NCBI GenBank assembly: GCA_035260545.1
Contig: DATFUZ010000050.1
Location: 1-64,000 of the forward strand
Source: DATDDB01 sp035260545
GTDB taxonomy: Bacteria; Pseudomonadota; Gammaproteobacteria; Burkholderiales; Gallionellaceae
DNA length: 64,000 nucleotides
Direction of reading: 5' to 3'
The translations under genes were made by a program, and so were the position numbers. How positions within the stretch are numbered: the first letter of the stretch is position 1; the number at the start of each line of letters is the position of its first letter. Of the stretch, positions 30,865 to 38,728 are shown one piece after another. Under the pieces are notes generated by a model. It did not search any database. It was not told where the DNA came from and saw only the letters and a program-made list of their open reading frames with translations.

Positions 30865-30893
30865 AGTCTAGCACCGGAAAATTCAAACCTCAA
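30865..30893 (-). promoter_or_regulatory. Putative promoter of the hydrogenase structural operon
   Basis: On the minus strand, TTGAGG (30888-30893), 17 bases, TAGACT (30865-30870); both hexamers match 4/6. It lies 69 bases upstream of hupD. No sigma-54 GG-N10-GC element with the right spacing was found. Confidence 0.4.
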
Positions 30894-30896
30894 CAA

Positions 30897-30925
30897 TCAA
30901 CACCGTATGCTTTCGGGAGTATACT
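30897..30925 (+). promoter_or_regulatory. Putative promoter of the hyp operon
   Basis: TCAACA (30897-30902), 17 bases, TATACT (30920-30925), about 33 bases before the hypC start. Back-to-back with the divergent hupD promoter. Confidence 0.5.
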
Positions 30926-30929
30926 AGCT

Positions 30930-30945
30930 CCGTCATCCATGACGG
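30930..30945. promoter_or_regulatory. 16-bp palindrome at predicted hypC transcription start
   Basis: CCGTCATCCATGACGG is a perfect 7-2-7 inverted repeat lying 5 to 20 bases downstream of the -10 box and before the hypC ribosome site. The position is that of a repressor operator, or it could form a small 5' hairpin in the mRNA. The regulator is unknown. Confidence 0.5.
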
Positions 30946-30957
30946 ACGGTTGAAATC

Positions 30958-31221
30958 ATGTGCCTGGGCATCCCCATGCAAATCGACGTGATCGACGGCT
31001 ACACCGCGCGCTGTAGCGCCAAGGGTGTGTCGCGCGAGGTGAGCACCTTCCTCATGCAGGGCGAGCCGCTGGAGGTGGGCGACTTCATCATCGTCCACGT
31101 CGGCTACGCCATCCAGAAAGTCAGCCCGCAGGAGGCGCAGTCCACTTGGGAACTGCTCGACGAAATGCTGGCGCTCGAGGACCAGGAAGCACAGCAGGCA
31201 CAGACCGCCTCCGAACCATGA
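30958..31221 (+). CDS. hypC: Hydrogenase maturation chaperone HypC
   Basis: An 87-residue HypC/HupF/HybG chaperone that carries the Fe(CN)2CO unit with HypD to the large-subunit precursor. It begins MCLGIPMQI with the essential Cys2, and has VGDFIIVHVGYAIQKV. Its stop overlaps the hypD start (ATGA). First gene of hypC-D-F-E-A-B. Confidence 0.97.
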   Translation: MCLGIPMQIDVIDGYTARCSAKGVSREVSTFLMQGEPLEVGDFIIVHVGYAIQKVSPQEAQSTWELLDEMLALEDQEAQQAQTASEP

Positions 31222-32327
31222 CCTTTTCCGCCCAGGACTGGCTGGCGAAGATCAGGGCGCTGCCGCAGACGCGGCCGCTGCGCATCCTCAATGTGTGCGG
31301 CGGACATGAGCGCGTCATTTCGATGTCCGGGCTGCGTACCGCCCTCCCCCCCAACATCCGCCTGATTCCCGGCCCCGGCTGCCCGGTGTGCGTCTGCCCC
31401 GAAGAGGACGTTTTCCAGGCCATCCAGCTTGCCCGGAATGCAGACGTGATCCTGGTGGCCTTCGGCGACATGCTGCGCGTGCCGGTAAATGTCCGCAAGG
31501 AGGAAGTGCGCACCCTGGAGCAGGCCAAGGCCGCGGGCGCGGACGTGCGCCCCATCGCCAGCCCGCGGGAAGCGGTGCAGGTGGCGCGCGACAACCCCGC
31601 GCGCCAGGTGGTGTTCTTCGCCGCGGGTTTCGAAACCACCACCGCGCCCGTCGCCGCCATGCTGCTCGAAGGCGTTCCGCACAATCTTTCCGTGCTGCTC
31701 TCGGGACGCCTCACTTGGCCGGCCGTCGCCATGCTGCTTGCGTCCGGCACGTCCGGATTCGATGCCCTGGTCGCACCCGGCCATGTGGCTACCGTCATGG
31801 GCCCGGAAGAATGGAGCTTCGTGACGGATCAATACCGCATACCCACCGCAGTCGCAGGCTTCACACCTGTTTCCCTGCTCGCCTCTTTCTATTCCGTGCA
31901 GCGCCAATTCCTGGAAGGCAAGCCTTTCCTCGACAACTGCTATCCAGAGGTAGTGCGCCCCGGCGGCAATCCCGCCGCGCGCGCGCAGATCCGCAAGGTA
32001 CTGCGTGTGGTGGACGCAAACTGGCGCGGCATCGGCATCATTCCGCTATCGGGCTACGCGCTCAACGAGGCCTATGCCACGCACGACGCACGCCTGCGTT
32101 TTGCCATGCAGGGTGAAGACGCGCGCAAACACAGCGGAGAAATGCCCCCAGGCTGCGATTGCGCGCGCGTGGTGCTGGGCAAGATCGACCCCAATGGCTG
32201 CAAGCTCTATGGCAAAGCCTGCACACCGCGCACGCCCATCGGCCCGTGCATGGTGTCGGACGAAGGCGCATGCCGTATCTGGTGGGCGAGCGGCATCCGC
32301 GAGGCGGCGCAGCCCGCAGCTGGCTGA
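31218..32327 (+). CDS. hypD: Hydrogenase maturation protein HypD
   Basis: A 369-residue [4Fe-4S] scaffold on which the Fe(CN)2CO cofactor is built. Conserved motifs are NVCGGHE, GPGCPVCVCP, FAAGFETTTAP, GHVATVMG, and the C-terminal cluster ligands in PPGCDCARVVLGKIDP and CKLYGKAC. The start is MTFSAQDW, coupled to hypC. Confidence 0.97.
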   Translation: MTFSAQDWLAKIRALPQTRPLRILNVCGGHERVISMSGLRTALPPNIRLIPGPGCPVCVCPEEDVFQAIQLARNADVILVAFGDMLRVPVNVRKEEVRTLEQAKAAGADVRPIASPREAVQVARDNPARQVVFFAAGFETTTAPVAAMLLEGVPHNLSVLLSGRLTWPAVAMLLASGTSGFDALVAPGHVATVMGPEEWSFVTDQYRIPTAVAGFTPVSLLASFYSVQRQFLEGKPFLDNCYPEVVRPGGNPAARAQIRKVLRVVDANWRGIGIIPLSGYALNEAYATHDARLRFAMQGEDARKHSGEMPPGCDCARVVLGKIDPNGCKLYGKACTPRTPIGPCMVSDEGACRIWWASGIREAAQPAAG

Positions 32328-32352
32328 GCGCGCGGCTCCTTCTGGACACAAG

Positions 32353-34626
32353 ATGAATACCCGGCATGCTGCCCGCCCCATCCCCGTCCAGGCCCGCCGC
32401 TGGACGATGGGCGGCCGCGTGCAGGGCGTGGGCTACCGCGCCTTCGTGTTCAAGCTCGCACAGCGCTTCGGCCTTTCCGGCTGCGTGCAAAACCTGGGCG
32501 GCGAGGTGCGTGTTGAGGCGGAAGGCGCACCCGTTGCACTGGATCATTTCGCCGCCGCGCTGATAACCGATGCTCCGCCGCTTGCCCGGCCGCATGTCGT
32601 TCGCTGCGACCCCATGGCGCCCGACCAGTGGCACGGGTTCGCCATTCTGGAAAGCGCGGACAGCATGCTGTCGGACATCCACGTCCCGCCGGACAGTTTC
32701 CTGTGCGAGGACTGCCGCCGCGAACTCCTGGACCCACGCGACCGCCGCTACCGCTATCCCTTCATCAATTGCACCCAGTGCGGGCCGCGCTACACGCTGA
32801 TCACGGCCATGCCCTACGACCGGCCCAACACCACGATGCACGGCTTCGCCCTGTGTCCGGCCTGCCGCGCGGAATATGAAGACCCGACCAACCGCCGCTT
32901 CCACGCGCAGCCCTTGGCCTGTCCGGACTGCGGACCGCAAGCGGCGTTCAAGGCATCTTCCGAAACCGCCTCCGGCGAGGCGGCTCTACAAGCCTGCATC
33001 GCGCGCCTGCGCCGGGGCGAAACAGTGGCCGTCAAAGGCGTGGGTGGCTACCACCTGATGTGTGATGCGGCCAATGCGGCCGCCATCGCGCAATTGCGCC
33101 GCAACAAGCGCCGCCCGCACAAGCCGCTGGCGGTAATGTTTCCCTGGCAAGGCGCGGATGGCCTCGCAGCCGTGCGCGCAAGACTGACGCTCGACCCCAT
33201 TGAACAGGCCGCGCTGACCGACGCGGCGCGCCCCATCGTGCTGCTCTCCAAAGGGCCGGGCTGCTCGCTGCCGGATGCCATCGCACCCGGGCTGAACGAG
33301 ATCGGCGCCATGCTGCCCTACAGCCCCCTGCACCACTTGCTGCTCGGCGATTTCGGCGGTCCGCTCATCGCGACCTCGGGCAATGTCAGCGGGGAGCCGG
33401 TGCTGACCGATAATGCCGAGGCCGAAACCCGGCTCGCCAGGGTCGCGCAATCCTTCCTGCACCATGACCGGCCCATTGCCCGCCCCGCGGACGACCCGGT
33501 GCTGCGCATCATCGCCGGCGCCCCGCGCCTGCTGCGCGCCGGGCGCGGTATCGCGCCACTGGAAATCGAGCTCCCGTTCGAAGTCGCGGAACCCGTGCTA
33601 GCCGTGGGCGGACACATGAAGAATGCCGTGGCCATGGCATGGAAGAACCGCGCCGTGCTGTCGCCGCACATCGGCGAGCTGGGCGCCCCGCGCAGCGCCG
33701 AAACATTCGAACGCGTCATTGCCGACCTGCAACGTCTCTACGGCGTGCAGGCACGGCACATCGCGTGCGATGCCCATCCGGATTACTATAGCAGCCGCTG
33801 GGCCGCGAGGCAGGGCTTGCCGCTCACGCGCATCCAGCACCACCGCGCCCATGCTTCGGCGCTGGCCTTCGAAGGCGGATATGAACAGACCTGGCTCACC
33901 TTCACCTGGGATGGCGTGGGATTAGGGGACGATGGAACATTATGGGGTGGCGAAGCCTTCCTCGGCCGGCCCGGCGCATGGCAACGCGTGGGCAGCTTCA
34001 AGCCCTTCCGCCTGCCCGGCGGCGAGGCGGCCGGACGCGAGCCATGGCGATCCGCTGCCGCGCTTTGCTGGGAAGCCGGCATCGAGTGGCAGACGGATCG
34101 ATTTGACATCGCCATACTGAAAGCGGCCTGGAAAAATGGTGTGAATGCGCCGGCGACCTCGGCGGCGGGCCGTCTGTTCGATGCCGCCGCCAGCCTGCTC
34201 GGGCTGTGCGACCATGCCAGCTTCGAAGGACAGGGGCCGATGTTGCTGGAAGCCATAGCCCGGGGTGAGGCCCCACCCGTTGCCCTTCCCTTGCGCGAAA
34301 ACACAGACGGAGTGCTGATCGCGGACTGGGCGCCCCTGCTGCCAGCCCTGTGCGACGGCGGAACATCCGTCGCACGGCGGGCGATGCAGTTCCATGCCAG
34401 CCTCGCAAACTGCATTACCGAGTTCACACGGCACATACGCGCGCACGCGCCATTCGACCGCGTGGGTTTGACCGGCGGCGTGTTCCAGAACAAACTGCTT
34501 ACCGAGCTCGCCGTGCAGCGCCTCAGCAAGGCCGGATTCGAAACCACGCTCGCAAAACGCGTGCCGTGCAACGATGGCGGCTTGGCCATGGGAGAAATCG
34601 TAGAAGCGGCCTTCCACCATGAATGA
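32353..34626 (+). CDS. hypF: Carbamoyltransferase HypF
   Basis: Makes the thiocarboxamide on HypE from carbamoyl phosphate, the source of cyanide ligands. The 757 residues comprise an acylphosphatase domain (MGGRVQGVGYRAFVFKLAQR), two zinc fingers (CEDCRRELLD...CTQCGPRYT and CPACRAEYED...CPDCGP), a YrdC-like domain (KGVGGYHLMCDA) and a Kae1-like carbamoyltransferase domain (HRAHASALAFE, VGLTGGVFQNKLL). The ATG at 32353 was chosen because the acylphosphatase domain starts right after it; the frame upstream overlaps hypD. It overlaps hypE by 8 bases. Confidence 0.97.
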   Translation: MNTRHAARPIPVQARRWTMGGRVQGVGYRAFVFKLAQRFGLSGCVQNLGGEVRVEAEGAPVALDHFAAALITDAPPLARPHVVRCDPMAPDQWHGFAILESADSMLSDIHVPPDSFLCEDCRRELLDPRDRRYRYPFINCTQCGPRYTLITAMPYDRPNTTMHGFALCPACRAEYEDPTNRRFHAQPLACPDCGPQAAFKASSETASGEAALQACIARLRRGETVAVKGVGGYHLMCDAANAAAIAQLRRNKRRPHKPLAVMFPWQGADGLAAVRARLTLDPIEQAALTDAARPIVLLSKGPGCSLPDAIAPGLNEIGAMLPYSPLHHLLLGDFGGPLIATSGNVSGEPVLTDNAEAETRLARVAQSFLHHDRPIARPADDPVLRIIAGAPRLLRAGRGIAPLEIELPFEVAEPVLAVGGHMKNAVAMAWKNRAVLSPHIGELGAPRSAETFERVIADLQRLYGVQARHIACDAHPDYYSSRWAARQGLPLTRIQHHRAHASALAFEGGYEQTWLTFTWDGVGLGDDGTLWGGEAFLGRPGAWQRVGSFKPFRLPGGEAAGREPWRSAAALCWEAGIEWQTDRFDIAILKAAWKNGVNAPATSAAGRLFDAAASLLGLCDHASFEGQGPMLLEAIARGEAPPVALPLRENTDGVLIADWAPLLPALCDGGTSVARRAMQFHASLANCITEFTRHIRAHAPFDRVGLTGGVFQNKLLTELAVQRLSKAGFETTLAKRVPCNDGGLAMGEIVEAAFHHE

Positions 34627-35641
34627 CATCACATCGCCTGCCGACACCCATATCAGCCTGGCCCACGGCAACGGCGGACGCTACATGCGCGAGCTGATAG
34701 ACACGCTGTTTGCGCGCCATCTCGACAACCCCCTGCTCGACGTGCAGACCGACGCCGCGTGCCTTCCTCCGCTGGACGGCGAGCTGATGGTGACCACGGA
34801 TGGGTTCACCGTGCAACCGCTGGAGTTTCCCGGCGGCACCATAGGCTCGCTCGCCGTGCACGGCACGGTGAACGACCTCGCAGTGTCCGGCGCGGTGCCG
34901 CATTACCTCACGGTCAGCGCCTTCATCGAGGAAGGTTTCGAGATCGCGCAATTGGAGCGCATCGTGGCGAGCATGGCGCAGGCCGCAGCCAGGGAGGGCG
35001 TGAGCGTGGTCGCGGGCGACACCAAGGTGGTGCGGCGAGGCGAAGGGGGCGGGCTATATCTCTCGGTCGCCGGCATCGGCGTGCGTGCGAAAGACCTGCG
35101 GCTCGGCCTGGACCGCATACAGGCGGGCGATGCGGTGCTGGTCAGCGGGCCCGTGGGCGATCACGGGATCTCCGTGATGCTGGCGCGCGAACAGTTCGGC
35201 CTGAGCGGCGAACTGCGCTCGGATGCCGCCAGCGTGCTGCCGCTGGCTCGTGCCCTGTGGCCCCTGGCCGGCCTGCGCTTCATGCGCGACCCCACGCGCG
35301 GCGGACTGGCCACGGTCATGCACGAGATCAGCCGCGCGTCCAAGCTGCGGGTGCGCCTGCGACAGCCGGACATCCCGGTACGCGGCGCAGTATCCTCGGT
35401 CTGCGAAATGCTGGGCTACGATCCGTTGTTTCTTGCCTGCGAGGGACGTGCCGTGGCCATCGTGAATGCGGACGACGCCAATGAAGCGCTGGCGCGCTGG
35501 CGCGCATTGCCTGAGGGGAAGCACGCCGCGATCATCGGCCGGATCGAGAGCGGGCGGCCGGACGTGGTGCTGGAAACGGAATTCGGCGGCGAGCGTTTAC
35601 TGGACGAACTCGAAGATGCCCCCCTGCCGCGGATTTGCTAA
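34619..35641 (+). CDS. hypE: Hydrogenase maturation protein HypE
   Basis: A 340-residue PurM-like ATP-dependent dehydratase that turns the C-terminal Cys carboxamide into thiocyanate. The C-terminal Cys340 in LPRIC is the modified residue and is present. Also seen are SLAHGNGGRYMRELI, VTTDGFTVQPLEFPGG, GDTKVVRRGEG and MRDPTRGGLATVMHEI. It is translationally coupled to hypF. Confidence 0.97.
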   Translation: MNDITSPADTHISLAHGNGGRYMRELIDTLFARHLDNPLLDVQTDAACLPPLDGELMVTTDGFTVQPLEFPGGTIGSLAVHGTVNDLAVSGAVPHYLTVSAFIEEGFEIAQLERIVASMAQAAAREGVSVVAGDTKVVRRGEGGGLYLSVAGIGVRAKDLRLGLDRIQAGDAVLVSGPVGDHGISVMLAREQFGLSGELRSDAASVLPLARALWPLAGLRFMRDPTRGGLATVMHEISRASKLRVRLRQPDIPVRGAVSSVCEMLGYDPLFLACEGRAVAIVNADDANEALARWRALPEGKHAAIIGRIESGRPDVVLETEFGGERLLDELEDAPLPRIC

Positions 35642-35685
35642 GAGCGCGGGATGGGTTTACCCTGCGGAAAAAGCAGAGGCTGACT

Positions 35686-36027
35686 ATGCATGAGATGTCG
35701 CTTGCGGAGAGCGTGCTGCGCATCATCGAGGATGAGGCGCGCAGTCATGAACTGCAGCGCGTGCGCGGCGTGACGCTGGAGATCGGCAAACTGGCGGCGG
35801 TGGAACCAGACGCCATGCGCTTCGCCTTCACTGCGGTGACGCAGGACACGCTGGCCGAGGGCGCCACGCTCACGCTGCTGGAAATCCCCGGCGAGGGGCA
35901 CTGCGCCGCCTGCGGCGCAGCCGTGCGGATGGATGATGCGCTCGCCCTGTGTGCGCAGTGCGGCAGCGGCTCGGTGCTGGTCACGGGCGGCGATCGGATG
36001 CGCATCGTGGAACTGGAAGCGGAATAG
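35686..36027 (+). CDS. hypA: Hydrogenase nickel incorporation protein HypA
   Basis: A 113-residue nickel metallochaperone. The N-terminal MHEMSLAESV supplies the Ni ligand His2, and the zinc site is CAACG and CAQCG. The start was set at MHEMSL, since HypA N-terminal residues are invariant. It lies 44 bases after hypE and 10 before hypB. Confidence 0.96.
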   Translation: MHEMSLAESVLRIIEDEARSHELQRVRGVTLEIGKLAAVEPDAMRFAFTAVTQDTLAEGATLTLLEIPGEGHCAACGAAVRMDDALALCAQCGSGSVLVTGGDRMRIVELEAE

Positions 36028-36037
36028 GAGCAAGGAC

Positions 36038-36832
36038 ATGTGCGGAACCTGCGGCTGCGGCCATACCCTGATCAAGCCGGCGCGCGCGAAGACGACGGGC
36101 GGCGCCCTGAATTTTCGTCCGGTATCGGGCACACCCGAGGCTGGCGCCGCCGTTCCGCAAACCCCGACGTCGGAGGCCGAAACCCGCCGCATCAAGGTGG
36201 AGCGCGACCTGCTGGCGGAAAACGATGGCTGGGCCGGCGAAAATCGCGCGCGCTTTGGCGCGGCAAAGACCCTGGCGCTAAACCTGGTCTCCAGCCCCGG
36301 CTCGGGCAAGACCACGATATTGGTGCGCACTCTGCAGGAGCTGCGCGGCAAGGTGCCGCTGGCGGTGATCGAAGGCGATCAGCAGACGGAGAACGATGCC
36401 GAGCGCATCCGCGCCACGGGCGTGCCTGCCGTACAGATCAACACCGGCAAGGGCTGCCACCTTGATGCCGTCATGGTGCGGCATGGCGCGGAAGAACTGC
36501 CGGACCTGGCCTGCGGCGTGCTGTTCATCGAGAACGTGGGCAACCTGGTGTGCCCGGCCTCCTTCGACCTGGGCGAGGACGCCAAGGTGCTGGTGCTGTC
36601 CGTGACGGAGGGCGAGGACAAGCCGCTCAAGTATCCGGACATGTTCCGCGCGGCCAGACTCATGCTGCTCAACAAGTGCGACCTGCTGCCGCATCTTGCC
36701 TTCGATGCCGAACTGGCGTGCGCCAACGCACGGCGGGTCAACCCCGACATCGAGATCATCCGCCTCTCGGCCACCAGTGGCGAGGGCATGGACGACTGGC
36801 TGGCATGGATCGCGCGCCAGCAGGCCGCCTGA
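36038..36832 (+). CDS. hypB: Hydrogenase nickel incorporation GTPase HypB
   Basis: A 264-residue GTPase that drives Ni delivery. The N-terminal MCGTCGCG is the high-affinity Ni motif, and there is no His-rich stretch after it, so nickel storage is not expected. The P-loop is SSPGSGKTT, followed by EGDQQTENDAERI, CHLDAVMV and the NKCDLLP box. Last gene of the hyp operon, convergent with the M23 peptidase gene. Confidence 0.97.
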   Translation: MCGTCGCGHTLIKPARAKTTGGALNFRPVSGTPEAGAAVPQTPTSEAETRRIKVERDLLAENDGWAGENRARFGAAKTLALNLVSSPGSGKTTILVRTLQELRGKVPLAVIEGDQQTENDAERIRATGVPAVQINTGKGCHLDAVMVRHGAEELPDLACGVLFIENVGNLVCPASFDLGEDAKVLVLSVTEGEDKPLKYPDMFRAARLMLLNKCDLLPHLAFDAELACANARRVNPDIEIIRLSATSGEGMDDWLAWIARQQAA

Positions 36833-36854
36833 ACCCGCGCCCCCCTACAGCTCG

Positions 36855-37700
36855 TTATTGACGGGCGTATTTCTGCCCCGGCAGGAACAGCGCCGGATCC
36901 ACCATGGCGCCGTTGAGCACCACGCTCCAGTGCAGATGGGGGCCGGTCGCGCGGCCGGTCATGCCGGAGCGGGCGATTTCCTGCCCCTTGCCCACCTTTT
37001 CGCCCGGTTTCACCTCGATGTGGCTGAGATGGCAATACATGGTGATCAGCCCATCGCCGTGATCCACGAACACCGTCTTGCCGTTGAAGAAGTAGTCCCC
37101 CACCGCCAGCACCTGCCCTTGGCCCGCGGCCTTCACCGGGGTGTCGCTCGGCACGACCAGGTCTATGCCGGAATGCGGTGAACGCGCCTCGCCGTTGAAG
37201 AAGCGGCGCAGCCCGAACGCACTGCCCATCTGACCATCCACCGGCTCGATGAAATCCAGGTCGGTGCGCGGTGTATCACGCCAGTGCAGCTTCAGCGCCT
37301 TGATCTGCGCGATCTCCCTCAGCGCGCGCTTCAGGTCCTTGGGTGACAGATCCACCTTGCGCTTACTCTTGAGCGTGATGTGCTGCTCGGGGTAGGCCTT
37401 GGGGCCGACATCGAACGCCAGCGACCGGGAGGCGCCGCCCGTGCTGACCTGCAACTGTTGTTCGCCCGGCTTGGTATCGAGCGGTACGCCCACAACGGCA
37501 TACCACTCGCCGTGGTCCGGCGCCACCAGCACCCGGTGCTTGCCTAACCACGCCTCCGGCGCAGGATCCTTCTTCACATCCCCGCCGAGCGGGATGACGG
37601 CGACCCCGCCGGGGACGCTGGACGACGCCGGCAGGCCGGCTTGGGCAGCCAGCGGCAAGGCCAGCAGCAGCAGGCCGAACAGGTTATTGATGCATCGCAT
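36855..37700 (-). CDS. M23-family peptidoglycan endopeptidase (LytM domain)
   Basis: A 281-residue secreted protein. The signal peptide MRCINNLFGLLLLALPLAAQA is followed by an Ig-like/beta N-terminal domain and a LytM metallopeptidase domain with zinc ligands in HSGIDLVVP and HLHW (GPHLHWSVVLNG). Both catalytic motifs are intact, so it is likely an active cell-wall hydrolase rather than a degenerate activator. The ATG at 37700 follows AAGGAGG by 11 bases; it begins 16 bases after the dienelactone hydrolase gene. Confidence 0.9.
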   Translation of the reverse strand: MRCINNLFGLLLLALPLAAQAGLPASSSVPGGVAVIPLGGDVKKDPAPEAWLGKHRVLVAPDHGEWYAVVGVPLDTKPGEQQLQVSTGGASRSLAFDVGPKAYPEQHITLKSKRKVDLSPKDLKRALREIAQIKALKLHWRDTPRTDLDFIEPVDGQMGSAFGLRRFFNGEARSPHSGIDLVVPSDTPVKAAGQGQVLAVGDYFFNGKTVFVDHGDGLITMYCHLSHIEVKPGEKVGKGQEIARSGMTGRATGPHLHWSVVLNGAMVDPALFLPGQKYARQ

Positions 37701-37716
37701 GCGGATTACACCCTCC

Positions 37717-38505
37717 TTATTGCTTGAATGCCTGGGCCATGAACGCCATGCCCTGCTTCCATGAATCCTTGTCCGCCTTCGCATTGTAAGCCAGCGGCAA
37801 GTTGAATTCCTTGCCGTACCGGGTTGCGCCCGGGTTGGTGAAACTGTGCTCGGCGCCCGGGTAGGTCACGATCAGCGCCTTCACGTCCGCCGCCTGCATT
37901 TCCTCGCGGAAGGCGGCGACCTGTTTGGCCGGGATGAAGGGATCGGCCTCCCCGGTAAACGAAGCAATGCGCGCCTGCACCTTGCCCTTTTCCGCCGGAT
38001 GATCGGTCGCCAGGGGGCCGTGGAAGCTCTCCACCACCTTGAGCGGCTCGCCAATACGCGCCATGTTGAGCACCACCCCGCCGCCGAAACAGTAGCCGAC
38101 CGCGCCTATCCGCTGCGGATCCACACCCGGCTGCCGCTTCAACAGATCCAGCGCGGCCTCAAAGCGCGCCCTGGCCGCGGCTTCATTCTTCATCACCGCG
38201 CTGGAAAATTTCTGCGCATCGTCGGGATGCCTCGCCTGCCTCCCGTTGCCATACATATCCAGCGCCAGCGCAGTATAGCCCCGCGCCGCGAGCATGCGGG
38301 CGCGCTTGCGCGCATACGCATTCAAGCCCCACCACTCGTGCACCACCAGCACGCCGGGATGCGGGGTCTTGGCCGCATCGTCCCACGCCAGATAGCCCTT
38401 GAGCTTGACGCCATCGGCCTCATAGCTCACGTCCTTGCCCTGTACCGCTGCATGCGCGGCGGCAGCAAATAGCGACAGTCCCAACAGCAGCAGGATTCGT
38501 TTCAT
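37717..38505 (-). CDS. Dienelactone hydrolase family protein (exported)
   Basis: A 262-residue alpha/beta hydrolase with a signal peptide (about 1-19, MKRILLLLGLSLFAAAAHA). DLH features are VVHEWWGLNAYARKRA, the Cys nucleophile in GYCFGGG, Asp in GEADPFIP and His in GAEHSFTNPG. Substrate unknown; periplasmic location is unlike catabolic chlorocatechol DLH enzymes. The start was placed at the signal-peptide Met (38505). Divergent from the YyaL gene; the 223-base gap shows nothing else. Confidence 0.9.
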   Translation of the reverse strand: MKRILLLLGLSLFAAAAHAAVQGKDVSYEADGVKLKGYLAWDDAAKTPHPGVLVVHEWWGLNAYARKRARMLAARGYTALALDMYGNGRQARHPDDAQKFSSAVMKNEAAARARFEAALDLLKRQPGVDPQRIGAVGYCFGGGVVLNMARIGEPLKVVESFHGPLATDHPAEKGKVQARIASFTGEADPFIPAKQVAAFREEMQAADVKALIVTYPGAEHSFTNPGATRYGKEFNLPLAYNAKADKDSWKQGMAFMAQAFKQ

Positions 38506-38728
38506 GTTGTCCTCGGCCCGACCGGTTACGATAAAGCACTGCGGCAAGCATGGCCAACCGGACACGGCCAGGCAATCCGCCTGGCGCATTTTAGCGCCTT
38601 TTGCTCGGGCCCGTCGCGCGAAGCGTCGGCGCCGCTTGCGCCGCTGCAAATATCGCGTGACATATTGCAGCGAAACGCTTTCGGGGGGAAAATCGGGAAA
38701 CTCTTGCTCGCAACACGGGAACCTCCTT

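Noticed and set aside
30797..30870. Sigma-54 promoter for the hydrogenase structural operon
   Set aside because: A TGGCA...GCAAC stretch exists, but GG and GC are 8 rather than 10 bases apart.
30881..30902. FNR box between hupD and hypC
   Set aside because: Only one ATCAA half-site is present; the second half at the right spacing is missing.
32005..32352. Upstream extension of hypF into hypD (about 116 extra codons)
   Set aside because: It overlaps conserved HypD C-terminal cysteines, and HypF homologues start at the acylphosphatase domain.
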